Source: Monoplex corrugatus (Eukaryota > Mollusca > Gastropoda > Littorinimorpha > Ranellidae). From it: a DNA stretch of 64,000 bases. Made by a program: the position numbers and the translations under genes. Below the pieces are notes generated by a model. It saw only the letters and a list, made by a program, of their open reading frames with translations. It made no database searches and was not told where the DNA came from. Below, one piece after another: positions 32,325 through 42,467 of this stretch; position 1 is the stretch's first letter; every line of letters starts with the position of its first letter. The stretch is from NCBI GenBank assembly GCA_030674185.1, contig JAPXFY010000026.1, forward strand, positions 49,555,246 to 49,619,245, written 5' to 3'.

Positions 32325-32960
32325 CAAAAACGAACTAAACCAAACCAAAACAAAACACAGAGAGACAAGACAGAGAGAAATGGAGCAGAGAAAGAGCTCT
32401 TTCAAGATGATCGCTAGCATGGAGCTGTTTCCTAATTTTGTGAAGACATCATCTCTGTTAAACTCAGCTCTTGCAATAACAATATTACAGAAATATGATG
32501 AGTGTCTGCCAAAGTTTGTGAAAACAGATGGACACACAGACATACAGATAGAGAGAAAGACACAGACACAACACAACGCACAGACACACACAAAGGAAAG
32601 GAACACACAGTGTGTTTTTGTACCAAAGTTTCCCAGAGGATGGTGGTATTCTAGGGAAATCATATAATGTCTTGTCATATTTCATTGCTCATTCTCTGAC
32701 TACACCCCTCTCCTCTCTCTCTCTGTCTCTCTCTCTCTTTGGTATCCTTGGGAAATCAAGTAATGTTTTCTCTTATTTCAAAACTTTTCCTTTTTGTCTA
32801 CCACCCCCCCCCCCACCCCCTCTCCTTCTGTCTCTCCATTCCTGTCTCTTGTCTTTCTATCTCTCATTGTACCTCTTCCCCTCATTTTTTGTGTCTGCTT
32901 GCCCTCCCCCCCCCCCCCATTCACCCTTCTCTCTCTTTACCTCTTTACCTCTTTATTTGC

Positions 32961-32996
<36 letters not shown>

Positions 32997-33215
32997 CAGT
33001 CAGTCAGTCACTGAGTAAGTCAGACTCTCTGTGTGTTATGTGTCGTGTCGTGTTGCGCGCGCGCGCGCGTGCGTGTGTGTGTGTGTGTGTGTGAGTGTGT
33101 GTGTGTGTGGTGTGTGTGTGTGTGTGTAAGCAAGATTTTCCCAGTTGCTTCTGGGTGTTTTTTTGTTTGTTTGTTTTTTAACCAAATATGGGTCAAAAGT
33201 AAACACTATTATTAA
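31755..33215 (+). repeat. Composite repeat 'block A' (uninterrupted)
   Basis: Ordered landmarks: TAATAAATTGATAGTGTCAC, GAGACGTAACTCCATTGCCG, a (GA)-rich spacer, AGAATTTTACGTCAGTAC, GGGGATCTGGCCGACG, CTAATTCTGCACTGCTACC, a B-box-like GGTTCGAAGCCATTACCA (about 32,143-32,160), (GA)n, (GT)n at 32,260-32,320, CCTAATTTTGTGAAGACATC, AGCTCTTGCAATAACAATAT, GAAAACAGATGGACACACAG, CCCAGAGGATGGTGGTATTC, AGGGAAATCATATAATGTCT, (CT)n, GGTATCCTTGGGAAATCA, C-runs and (CT)n, (GT)n, AAGCAAGATTTTCCCAGTTG and CCAAATATGGGTCAAAAGTA. The same order recurs in block B. Non-coding. Confidence 0.85.
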
Positions 33216-33350
33216 GTCAAAAACGCATGAAATTCGGAAATTACGACGCTGAAGTCAAGATCACACGCTGGGTGTGTGTGTGGAAACCCTGGAAACCATT
33301 TTTCATGAATGAATGAAAAGAACACTTCTGAAGAAAATGCTTCTTTTTCT

Positions 33351-33436
<86 letters not shown>

Positions 33437-33819
33437 ACACACACAGAGAATGAAAGAGAAAGAGAGAGAGAGAGAGACGCAGGTAAGACAAAGAGAGAGA
33501 GGGGGTTGTAAACAAACACATGTGAAAGGGGGAGAGAGAGGGTGTGTGGAGAGAGAGAGAGGGGTGAAAAGCGGGTAAGACAAGGGGAGAGAGAGAGGGA
33601 GGATGTAAGAAAACAGATGTGGGAGGGAGAGAGAGGGAGGAGTGTAAGAGAGAGGCTTCCTTGAAGCATACCTGTGAACAAAGACAGAAAGAACAGAACA
33701 CCTGTAATAACTAGAAAAAGAAATAGGACGATGGACAAAAACAAACTATAGCAGCATTATTTCTACTCTACAAGATGTGTATCCTTTACTATTTTTACAT
33801 AAATCACCACCCGCCCACC
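33216..33819. other. Microsatellites and unique sequence between blocks
   Basis: (CT)n at 33,355-33,386, (CA)n at 33,386-33,445 and GA-rich sequence to 33,650. The rest is unique AT-rich sequence. Overlapping open frames in this stretch are simple-sequence translations. Confidence 0.7.
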
Positions 33820-34030
33820 AGTATTCAGCGCTTAGATTTGATTTTGTCAAGATTTTGCGCTATATAAATAAAATATATTATTATTATTATTATTACCAGA
33901 GGGAAATCACTTTGTTATAATATATAATTGTATATGATATGCTCTCTATAATTTTCCATTGCTTTTATTCTTGCTTTTATTGCTTTTATTCTTTCTCCCC
34001 ATTTATAGCCATGCGTGTGTGGTGTGTGTG

Positions 34031-34067
<37 letters not shown>

Positions 34068-34195
34068 CGTGCGTGCGTGTGTGTGCGTGCGTACGTGCGT
34101 GCGTGCGTGCGTGTGTGTCTGTTTCAGCGCTTAGATTTGATTTTGTCGAGATTTTGCGCTATATAAATATTGTAATTATTATTATTATAATAAAT
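33820..34195 (+). repeat. Two copies of a GCGCTATATAAAT...ATT tail around a (GT)n
   Basis: CAGCGCTTAGATTTGATTTTG followed by TCAAGATTTTGCGCTATATA and (ATT)n occurs at 33,826-33,895 and, with TCGAG, at 34,122-34,190. A (GT)n/(GTGC)n lies between at 34,013-34,118. The tail type (GCGCTATATAAATNNN then ATT repeats) is familiar as a SINE/LINE 3' end in marine animals. Confidence 0.75.
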
Positions 34196-34292
34196 TGGTA
34201 GTGTCACTGTATGAGACGTAACTCCATTGCCGTCCTGTTCTTACGCTGTCAGCTTGCAAAGACATGCACATAGGCAGAGATATAAAGAGAAA
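34192..34292 (+). repeat. Composite repeat 'block B', left part
   Basis: TAAATTGGTAGTGTCACTG and GAGACGTAACTCCATTGCCG match the start of block A (31,757 onward). It ends at the target-site duplication ATAAAGAGAAA (34,282-34,292), where the LINE begins. It continues at 36,887. Confidence 0.85.
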
Positions 34293-36875
34293 CGTCTGTT
34301 GTTATACCAGTATTAAAAGCAGGAAAGCCTAAAAACAATAAAAACAGTTACAGACCTATTGCTTTAACGTCCCATACGAGCAAACTATTGGAAAAATTGG
34401 TATTAAACAGACTTGTACATTACTGTGATAAAAATAACGTTATTCCAGTAAATCAGGCTGGTTTTAGAAAAGGGAGATCTACAGTTGAGCACCTGGTTAA
34501 ACTTACCACTCACATCAAGAAAGAGTTTGCCCGCAGAAAAAGTCTTTTAGCTACATTTTTTGATGTGAAAAAAGCTTACGATCAAGTTTGGCATACGCGT
34601 TTATTGTACAAGCTGAAATCTATTGGTTTATCTGGCAATATGTATGATTACATTAAGTCTTTTTTAGCCAATAGAACTATTCAGGCAAGAGTGGGAACTA
34701 GTTATTCTACTTCACGACATCTTGATATGGGAATTCCACAAGGTTCAGTGATAGCACCGCTTTTATTTAATATCCTTATACAGGATCTTCCTAAAGCACT
34801 CTCAAATCGTGTTGTTTTGGCACAGTATGCTGATGATATATGTATTTGGATGAATATTACTTTAAAAAAGACAACTCCACAGAGAGCACAGAATTACATT
34901 AGGAAATTGTATCAATCTGATCTTGATAATCTTGGAAACTATATGTTAGAAAATGGTATGTCGTTGTCAGCGGAAAAAACTAACATGATGCTATTTAATT
35001 CTGGTGGTACTTTAAGTAACTTGCCTACTTTCAGATTGCTTGGTGAAGTGTTACATTACAAACAGGTTGTAAAATTTCTGGGAGTCTTTATGACATCGAA
35101 ATTAAACTGGAATGTCCATTTTGATTATATTTCAACAAAAGCAAGAAAAGCCCTAAATTTTCTAAAGATAATAAGCCGATTACCTTGGGGAATGGATACG
35201 AACATACTAATTCATCTGTCAACAGCACTTGTACGATCTAAATTATCCTATGCGCAAGAAGTGTTTTTCAGTGCACCAAAATATTTATTAAAGAAGATAC
35301 AAAGCTTAGAGAAGATACAAAGCTTAGACTGCAAAAGTATTAAAATTGCTCTAGGTGTCCCTACTCATGCCTCTAATCTGGAAACGTACAAAGTTGCTGG
35401 AATTCTGCCTCTGAACAACTATCGTGAGCTAGCGACAGCAAAATTTGCAGTTAGAACTACTTCACAAACGGACAATTTTGTGAGTAAGGAAATTAAAATC
35501 AGGTCTGATGTTGACTTTCCAAAGCGAGCAAAAAGCATTTCATCACAAATGACTGTTTCAACTTACATATCTGACTTGGTCAAACAGTCTAACATAAATA
35601 TGGATGAAATAGCTGAGACACCATCAACAACGCCTATCCCTACATGTGAAATGCAAAAAGCCTCTTTTGATATTGATTATACAGACGCTAAGAAATCTGA
35701 AAACGTCAACATTTCGATATCCACAGCAAGAGAACACATTGATGAAAAATACCGTACCCACCTTCACATTTTTACCGATGGATCAGTCTTAGAAAATAAA
35801 TGTGCTGGAGCAGCATTTTATGTTCCAAAATTTAAGATAAAAAAGTCATTTTTCGTTGGGGCAAACTTATCGATCTTTACAGCGGAATTAGTCGCTATTA
35901 ATCAAGCATTGCATTATCTAGTAAATCTTAAACCCATGTCTTTCAAAGTAGTTCTCTTTGTTGACTCAAAATCTGTATTATATGCCTTACGGTCTTTTAA
36001 TGCCGACACAAGACCTGATTTAATTACTGAGGCAAATCATCTTATACATCGTTTAAGGGTCAAAGGTACAGATATCAGTTTATGCTGGGTGCCTTCTCAT
36101 GTTGGTCTTCACGGCAACGAAGTAGTTGACAGAGCAGCTAAGCAAGGCGCCCAGAATGCTGATAATGCTATAGAATTACATGTTCATACCTCCGTAAAAG
36201 AAGCTTGCAACTTGCTCGAATCAGCCTCATGGACTCGATTTCTTGAACATTCAGATGAACAGTTTGTGTCACAACAAATGATAAAACTTACCGTTCAAAA
36301 TGTATGTAAAAAATTGCAGTATTCTTCTATGTATCATTTGAGATCGATTGTTGCTGTTTGTTTTCGTATTCAGCTAAACGCATTGAGAACAAATATATGT
36401 AAAAATGTCAAGTGTATTTGCGGCGAACAGTTCACACTGTTTCACTGTTTATTCTACTGCAAAATGCTACGTTCTTTTTTACCGAAAATGTTTACTCAAG
36501 AAAAGTATTCTGAAAATCATTTCCAGAAAATTACATCAGATCAAACGTTGTTAGTTAGAATTTCAGAATCATTAGTTCACAGTCCTGTTAATGCATTACT
36601 TTAACTTTATTCGGTTTGTATTTTAGTGTTACAATTTCCCTTCACGTTATTGAAGTTAATTGTTAGTGTTAAGTTCTCGTTCCATTTTACTGTTCCCCCA
36701 CCTGCTAATGTCTTTTTCCTCTGTCTTCCCTCTGCCCAAATCCAACCCGTCCAACTATCGTTCTACATTTTATTTTGTTCACTTTTTTTTTTTTTTTTTT
36801 AAATAATTTCCCCTCCCCCCCTCCCCCGTCTAATATCACTTATAGTGAAAAGACGTTAAATTAAAGAACGAACGA
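34293..36875 (+). mobile_element. 5'-truncated LINE inserted in block B, with 11-bp target-site duplication
   Basis: The direct repeat ATAAAGAGAAA at 34,282-34,292 and 36,876-36,886 brackets the copy, and block B resumes on the right. The element starts inside its reverse transcriptase, carries an open frame to 36,604 and a ~270-bp 3' UTR ending CACTTATAGTGAAAAGACG, then TTAAATTAAAGAACGAACG. 5' truncation with target-site duplication is the normal outcome of target-primed reverse transcription. It is AT-rich throughout. Confidence 0.92.
34295..36604 (+). CDS. LINE ORF2, 3' part: reverse transcriptase plus RNase H, 769 codons open
   Basis: Open from the truncation point with no stop or frameshift; there is no native start because the N-terminus (endonuclease, start of RT) is missing. 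RT: VVIPVLKAGKP, SYRPIALTS, NQAGFRKGRSTVEHL, TFFDVKKAYDQVWH (motif A), GIPQGSVIAPLLFNILIQDL (motif B), QYADDICIW (motif C) and KFLGVFMTSKLNW. RNase H: HIFTDGSVLENKCAGAAF, FTAELVAINQAL, LFVDSKSVLYALR and WVPSHVGLHGNEVVDRAAK, all four acidic catalytic residues present. C-terminus: CKNVKCICGEQFTLFHCLFYC zinc segment. An 18-bp tandem duplication near 35,296-35,331 repeats KIQSLE in frame. Domain order fits an RNase H-bearing Jockey/I-type LINE; it is a different lineage from 25,644-31,188. The intact frame indicates recent insertion. It is not expected to be translated as it lacks its promoter. Confidence 0.92.
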   Translation, partial: SVVIPVLKAGKPKNNKNSYRPIALTSHTSKLLEKLVLNRLVHYCDKNNVIPVNQAGFRKGRSTVEHLVKLTTHIKKEFARRKSLLATFFDVKKAYDQVWHTRLLYKLKSIGLSGNMYDYIKSFLANRTIQARVGTSYSTSRHLDMGIPQGSVIAPLLFNILIQDLPKALSNRVVLAQYADDICIWMNITLKKTTPQRAQNYIRKLYQSDLDNLGNYMLENGMSLSAEKTNMMLFNSGGTLSNLPTFRLLGEVLHYKQVVKFLGVFMTSKLNWNVHFDYISTKARKALNFLKIISRLPWGMDTNILIHLSTALVRSKLSYAQEVFFSAPKYLLKKIQSLEKIQSLDCKSIKIALGVPTHASNLETYKVAGILPLNNYRELATAKFAVRTTSQTDNFVSKEIKIRSDVDFPKRAKSISSQMTVSTYISDLVKQSNINMDEIAETPSTTPIPTCEMQKASFDIDYTDAKKSENVNISISTAREHIDEKYRTHLHIFTDGSVLENKCAGAAFYVPKFKIKKSFFVGANLSIFTAELVAINQALHYLVNLKPMSFKVVLFVDSKSVLYALRSFNADTRPDLITEANHLIHRLRVKGTDISLCWVPSHVGLHGNEVVDRAAKQGAQNADNAIELHVHTSVKEACNLLESASWTRFLEHSDEQFVSQQMIKLTVQNVCKKLQYSSMYHLRSIVAVCFRIQLNALRTNICKNVKCICGEQFTLFHCLFYCKMLRSFLPKMFTQEKYSENHFQKITSDQTLLVRISESLVHSPVNALL

Positions 36876-36886
36876 ATAAAGAGAAA

Positions 36887-37417
36887 GGAAGAGAGAGAGA
36901 GTTGGTGGACAGAATTCGGGGGTGAGGGAAGAGAAAGATAAAAATAAAAAAAAAGAGAGGGAAACATTGATTGTTTGATTTATTTGACAGAATTTTACGT
37001 CAGTACCCACCTCAGGGGATCTGGCCGACGAAGATAACCATCCCCCAGGGAAGTGGAGGAAGGGGTCTTGTCTAATTCTGCACTGCTACCACCACCGCAA
37101 CAAGTTATGTTAGGATGGGTCGTAAGAAGGTCACTTCAACGTAGCGCATCTCCGGTTCGAAGCCATTACCATTGGAATGTGACTCCGACATTTAGCCAAC
37201 AGAGCTATTGGGGCTTGGGGAGAGAGAGAAAGAGAGAGAGAGAGGGGGGGATTACTAGTCTGGAGCAATTTCCTAATTTTGTGAGGACATTAAGCTCTGC
37301 TCTTGCAATAACAATATTACAGAGATATGACGAGCGTCTGCCAATGTTTGTGAGTTTGTGAAAACAGATGGACACACAGACAGGCAGGCAGAGGGACAGG
37401 AACACATATTCTGTCTT

Positions 37418-37500
<83 letters not shown>

Positions 37501-37878
37501 CACACACCACGGACAGAGAGAGACAGAGAAACAGAGATGCACACATGCACTCTCAGTTATGCAAGTGCGCGTGCATACACATACGCATACGCATACACAT
37601 ATCACATAAACATAAGCATACAGTATACAGAGAGAGAGCGAGTGAGAGAGAGAGAGAGAAAGAGAGAGAGGCACGCATATACATACACGTACCCGTACAC
37701 ATAGATAAGCTCTCTCGCTCTCACTCCGTCTCACACACACACACGCACGTACGCACACACACAGATAGAGGAAAGGAACACAGTGTCTTTTTATACCAGA
37801 GTTCCCAGAGGATGGTTGTATTCCAGGGAAATCATGTAATGTCTTGTCATATTTCATTACTCTTTCTGTCTACACCTC

Positions 37879-37910
<32 letters not shown>

Positions 37911-38245
37911 GCTCTCTCTGTGGTATCCTTGGGAAATCATATAATGTTTTCTGTTCAAAACTCTGACTACCCACTCACCCAGCCCCCATCTCTCCCTCCC
38001 TATATGTCTTTCTCTCTCTCTCTCACTATATCTCTGTCCGTCTTTTTCTGTCTGCCTGCCTGCCTTTCTCCTATTCCCTCCCTCCCCATCTCTTTTAACA
38101 TCTTTGTCAGTCTCTCTCACCCGTCTGTATGTCTGTCTGTCTGTATGTGTGTCTATTGTGTTATATATGTGTGTGTAAACTGTATAAGCAAGATTTTCTC
38201 AGTTGTTTCTGATAAATCTTTTACCAAATTTGGGTCAAAAGTAAG
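36887..38245 (+). repeat. Composite repeat 'block B', right part
   Basis: Resumes block A order after the LINE: AGAATTTTACGTCAGTACC, GGGGATCTGGCCGACG, CTAATTCTGCACTGCTACC, CCGGTTCGAAGCCATTACCA (about 37,153-37,172), (GA)n, CCTAATTTTGTGAGGACATT, GCTCTTGCAATAACAATATT, AAACAGATGGACACACAG, (CA)n/(CACG)n 37,419-37,508, CCCAGAGGATGGTTGTATTC, AGGGAAATCATGTAATGTCT, (CT)n, GGTATCCTTGGGAAATCATA, then AAGCAAGATTTTCTCAGTTG and CCAAATTTGGGTCAAAAGTA. All open frames here are simple-sequence. Confidence 0.85.
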
Positions 38246-38259
38246 CCCCACCCCTTCCC

Positions 38260-38790
38260 TCTGTGGGGATGCTGGGGGCTCTTTCAGCCAAATAGTATCA
38301 CCGCCTGGAAACTCTGTGCTAAAAATTTCCTCTTTTCTGTCACTTTCTTTGTTTCTGCCTTGTTCTTTTGCTTTCTGTCATTTCTTCCAAGCATTTTCTG
38401 CTTTGCTGGTCCATTCACCTGTAGCCTACTTTTTTCTTAGAATTGGTAATTGGGGTACATCACTACATGTATGCATTTTTGGCTCTAGGAAGTGACATAT
38501 GCGGAAATAATTGTAGGCAATTAATGCCCATTTTTAATTTTAGGCAGTTAATGCCCGTTTGTGACGTTACGTGTGTTCCAATATATATTCAGGTGTGTTT
38601 TTAAATCCCCTGTGCGATAAATTGGACGGAGCGGTCAACGCCAGGGGCATCTCCTTAGACTATGTGCGCGAGTGCATTGATATGTATACTTAATTTTTTT
38701 ACCTGTTGAAGTTTTTTATATGCTTTGAAAGGGTTATAGCCCTGATAAGGCTCTACGCAGTCGGATGGCCTTTAATCAAAAACATTAAAC
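38260..38790 (+). mobile_element. Non-autonomous A-type element, copy 2
   Basis: GATGCTGGGGGCTCTTTCAG, GGAAACTCTGTGCTAAAAAT, GCATTTTTGGCTCTAGGAAG, TTCAGGTGTGTTTTTAAATC, GAGTGCATTGATATGTATAC and the tail AGCCCTGATAAGGCTCTACG, CAGTCGGATGGCCTTTAATC. A short internal duplication (TTAATGCCC(A/G)TTT) is specific to this copy. Confidence 0.8.
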
Positions 38791-38899
38791 AATAAAATAA
38801 GGGGGCGAAATCAGTGTTTTTTCTTTCTTTCTCGTCTGTTGTTTTTTTAAAAGGAGTGAAAAAAGCACTTCTCAGGAATTTAAAATGTTTTCATAACTC

Positions 38900-38900
38900 T

Positions 38901-38965
<65 letters not shown>

Positions 38966-39044
38966 CACAAACCCACTCTCTCTCACATACACACACACTC
39001 ACGCGCGCGCGCACACACACTCACACAGGTGCAAGGGGGGGGGG

Positions 39045-39075
<31 letters not shown>
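38900..39075. repeat. (CT)n, (CA)n/(CG)n and (GACA)n microsatellites
   Basis: (CT)n 38,904-38,962, CA/CG-rich 38,985-39,027, a G-run then (GACA)n at 39,045-39,074. A second (GACA)n lies at about 39,281-39,305. Confidence 0.93.
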
Positions 39076-39076
<1 letters not shown>

Positions 39077-39339
39077 GAGATCGTGTGTGTGTGCATGTCT
39101 GCGCGCGCGTATTTGAGAGAGAGTCAGAGAGAGGATACAGAGAATACATATTTTAGGCCATGTTCTGTATGAAAAGGTTTATAAAGAACATAACAGCAAA
39201 CTTTTCATCAAGTACATCAAAAAACCACCAACAGCAAAAAAAAAAAACCCGGATCGAACAAAAAAAAACAGAATGAGAGAGACAGACAGACAGACAGACA
39301 GGCAGACAAACAAAAACGGAGACAGAGAACAACGAGACA

Positions 39340-39629
39340 GAAATATGATTACTAGTATGGAGCGATTTGTTAATTTTGTGAGGACGTCATTTCTGTTAGG
39401 GTCTGCTCATACAATAACAGTATTACAGAGATGTTATGAGTCTGTGTTAAACATTGTGAAAACAAATGGACACAGACAGGCAGAGAGAGACACACTAAAC
39501 ACACACACACAAACACGTACACACACACAAAGGTACGCACACATGCACTTCCAGGTACGCATGCGCGTACATATACACACAAGTCAGATAAAGACATGCC
39601 CACGTCCCCAGTACAAGTACAGACGCGCA

Positions 39630-39674
<45 letters not shown>

Positions 39675-39903
39675 ACACACACACACACACACACACACAC
39701 AACAAGACAAAACACACGAGAGAGAGATAAAACGGGGAGATAAATAGATATAACAAGAAACTCTGGGGAAACCTCTGTAGTGTAGTGTAGTGTAGTGTAG
39801 TGTAGTGTAGTGTAGTGTAGTGTAGTGTAGTGTTAGACTGGATTTTTTAAGATCTTGCTTTCTTTATTTGAAGTGAAATTATTGATATCGGCAGTTGTGT
39901 ATG

Positions 39904-39940
<37 letters not shown>

Positions 39941-39990
39941 GGGGGGGGTGTTATGGAAATCTCATAAATGTCTTGTCACTTAATATGTAT
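39340..39990 (+). repeat. Composite repeat 'block C', fragments
   Basis: TTACTAGTATGGAGCGATTT, GTTAATTTTGTGAGGACGTC, CATACAATAACAGTATTACAG and AAACAAATGGACACAGACAG match the core of blocks A and B. Then come (CA)n, (CT)n 39,633-39,671 and the pentanucleotide array. ATGGAAATCTCATAAATGTC at about 39,953 matches the AGGGAAATCATATAATGTC landmark. A related piece is at 41,070-41,150 (CCAAAGGAGACTGGTATGCC, AGGGAAATCATATAAATGTC). More diverged than A and B. Confidence 0.65.
39775..39832. repeat. (TGTAG)n pentanucleotide, about 11 units
   Basis: Perfect repetition of TGTAG, the only long pentanucleotide array in the window. Confidence 0.97.
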
Positions 39991-40212
39991 TGACGACTGT
40001 TTATCTGTCCATTAGGCCTTATGACTCTTTCTCTTTTATCTTGATGTGATTAATTGTATGTATTTGTCTTCCAGCATCATTAATTGTATATATATGTAAA
40101 TGCCGTACACCCCTTTGACAACGAGCATTGACCTTCCATAAAGTCTAAACACACGCATTCTAATTCTATTTCTGTTTTCCTTGTCTGTCTTTTTCTCCTC
40201 GTCACTATCTGT

Positions 40213-40583
40213 CATCCAAAACAAGTGTGAATGCCCGCGTTCAAGCAAACAGGAACCAGAAAAAAACACGATAAAAGAATAAGAACGTGTATTTAATACA
40301 ACCAGACAAGACAAGCGCAAATTTTCGGCCAACTGGCCTTTGTCAAGCGTAAGATCACAACAAACAAACACCAGATACAAAAATCTGGAGAAAAAGACTG
40401 AAACTTCCCTGCTGCTCCGTCCAAGAGGGAAGTTTCAGTCTTTTTTCCCTAGTTTTTGTATCTGGTGTTTGTTTGTTTGTGATCTTACGCTTGACAAATG
40501 CCAGTTGGCCAAAAATTTGCGCCTGTCTTTGTCTGGTTGTATTAAATACGTGTTCTGATTTTTTCGTGTTTTTTCTGTTTCCA
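40213..40583. mobile_element. Fold-back element: near-perfect palindrome with 11-bp flanking direct repeats
   Basis: Left arm about 40,251-40,410 and right arm about 40,426-40,583 are inverted copies of each other with few mismatches around a 15-bp centre (GCTGCTCCGTCCAAG). Shared landmarks: TTTAATACAACCAGACAAG, GGCCAACTGGCCTTTGTCAA, GCGTAAGATCACAA, AACAAACACCAGATACAAAA, AAGACTGAAACTTCCCT. TCACTATCTGT occurs on both sides (40,202-40,212 and 40,584-40,594), a candidate target-site duplication. The left end has ~38 bp (CCAAAACAAGTGTGAATGCC onward) without a mirror on the right. No coding capacity. Confidence 0.85.
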
Positions 40584-40909
40584 TCACTATCTGTGCTTGA
40601 ATATTTTTGTCCGTCTGCTTCTCCGCATCTTTCTGTGTGCCTGTCTGTCTCTGCGTGTGATCTCTGTCTGTCTTTCTGGTTCTTCCTCCCTGTCTGTCTC
40701 TCTCTGTATCTCAAGCTTTTTGTTTTTTTCTGGGTCTCTGTCTTTGTCTGCGCCCTCCCTCAGTAACAAAATTAGAGAGATCTGGTGATTCTCAAATATG
40801 ACACACAAGTAATGTTAATGACTGATTTTATATTTTCCAACAGTAGAAATTATTAGCTAAAAGCCCCCTTTGCTTGCACACTGGGTGTATTATGTTCCAA
40901 AAGCCAGCC

Positions 40910-41050
40910 ACTATCATGGTTTAATAGGACTTTTAGCATGGCACATTTGATGTTCTGCGTGCGTTTACATAGGAAGGACCTTTAGGCACTGACAGGCCTG
41001 CACACATGCCTGACCTGGGGAGATTGGAAAAACTCTCCACCCAAAGACAA
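40910..41050 (-). mobile_element. tRNA-derived SINE, 3' part
   Basis: Minus-strand match to the middle of the 46,957-47,277 family: GGTGGAGAGTTTTTCCAATC, TCCCCAGGTCAGGCATG and CAAATGTGCCATGC. The tRNA-like head is missing. The stretch 41,150-41,555 holds a C-run/(CT)n near 41,205-41,240 and unique AT-rich sequence. Confidence 0.6.
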
Positions 41051-41554
41051 AGACACACAAAGAACATGTAGTCTTGTTTCATGTGAGATTCCCCAAAGGA
41101 GACTGGTATGCCAGGGAAATCATATAAATGTCGTGTCTTATTATATGACTGTTTTTGCATCCATTGCACTAAACCCTCTTTTCTTTTTCATCCGTCTGTC
41201 TCCGTCCCCCCCCCCCCCCTCTCTCTCTCTCTCTCTCTATCTCTCTCCATCTATTGAAAACATACGAGAATGAGTCTTTCATAATATTTAAGAGAGGTGT
41301 GTTACACATCTCATAATTAACCAGCTCTTCTACTGCTAACGATCAAATCGGTCACTAACAATTTTATAGTGATTATACTAGAAAGCTTTATAAAGCCTTA
41401 CTCTTTGAATTTCAGTGCTTTGACAGCTAATGTTTCTGTGTTGGAATATGATGTGATCGTGTGGTGTAGATCCCCTTGACTGCTGATGTAAAAAAACCAA
41501 AACAAGAAGTAAATAAATGTCGTTTTTGTCTTCTACATGTCTGGGTTTCTGTCA

Positions 41555-42356
41555 TGTCTTCAATACTGATAGTCCACTGACATTCTATTTCTGTCTGTCT
41601 TCAATACTGATAAGTCTCACTGACATCCTGTTTCTGTCTGTCTTCAATATGATAAGTCTCACTGACATTCCTATTTTGTCTGTCTTCAATACTGATAATC
41701 TCACTGACATTCCTATTTCTGTCTGTCTTCATACTGATAAGTCTCACTGACATTCTATTTCTGTCTGTTTTCAATACTGATAAGTCTCACTGACATTCCT
41801 ATTCTGTCTGTCTTCATACTGATAAGTCCACTGACATTCTATTCTGTCTGTCTCATACTGATAAGTCTCATGACATTCCTATTCTGTCTGTCTTCAATAC
41901 TGATAAGTCCACTGCATCCTATTTTGTCTTTTCAATATGATAAGTCTCACTGACATTCCTTTTGTCTGTCTCAATATGATAATCTCATGACATTCCTATT
42001 CTGTCTGTCTTCAATACTGATAAGTCTCACTGACATTCCTATTTCTGTCTGTCTTCAATACTGATAAGTCTCACTGACATTCCTATTTCTGTCTGTCTTC
42101 AATACTGATAAGTCTCACTGACATTCCTATTTCTGTCTGTCTTCAATACTGATAAGTCTCACTGACATTCCTATTTCTGTCTGTCTTCAATACTGATAAG
42201 TCTCACTGACATTCCTATTTCTGTCTGTCTTCAATACTGATAAGTCTCACTGACATTCCTATTTCTGTCTGTCTTCAATACTGATAAGTCTCACTGACAT
42301 TCCTGTTTCTGTCTGTCTTCAATACTGATAAGTCTCACTGACATTCCTGTTTCTAA
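41555..42356. repeat. 44-bp minisatellite, about 18 copies
   Basis: Unit TCTTCAATACTGATAAGTCT, CACTGACATTCCTATTTCTGTCTG, 44 bp. From about 42,000 to 42,350 the copies are nearly identical and exactly spaced. From 41,555 to 41,990 they carry many 1-4 base deletions (for example TCATACTGATAAGTCCACTG, TCAATATGATAATCTCATG). Confidence 0.96.
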
Positions 42357-42467
42357 GCGAGAATTTCGTATGCTAAAAATACAATGCAGAGCAGTATTGT
42401 TATAAATAATTCTTGTATTATGTTGTTCTACAACTCTTCAGACTCATTACACCGAATCAAGACGTTT

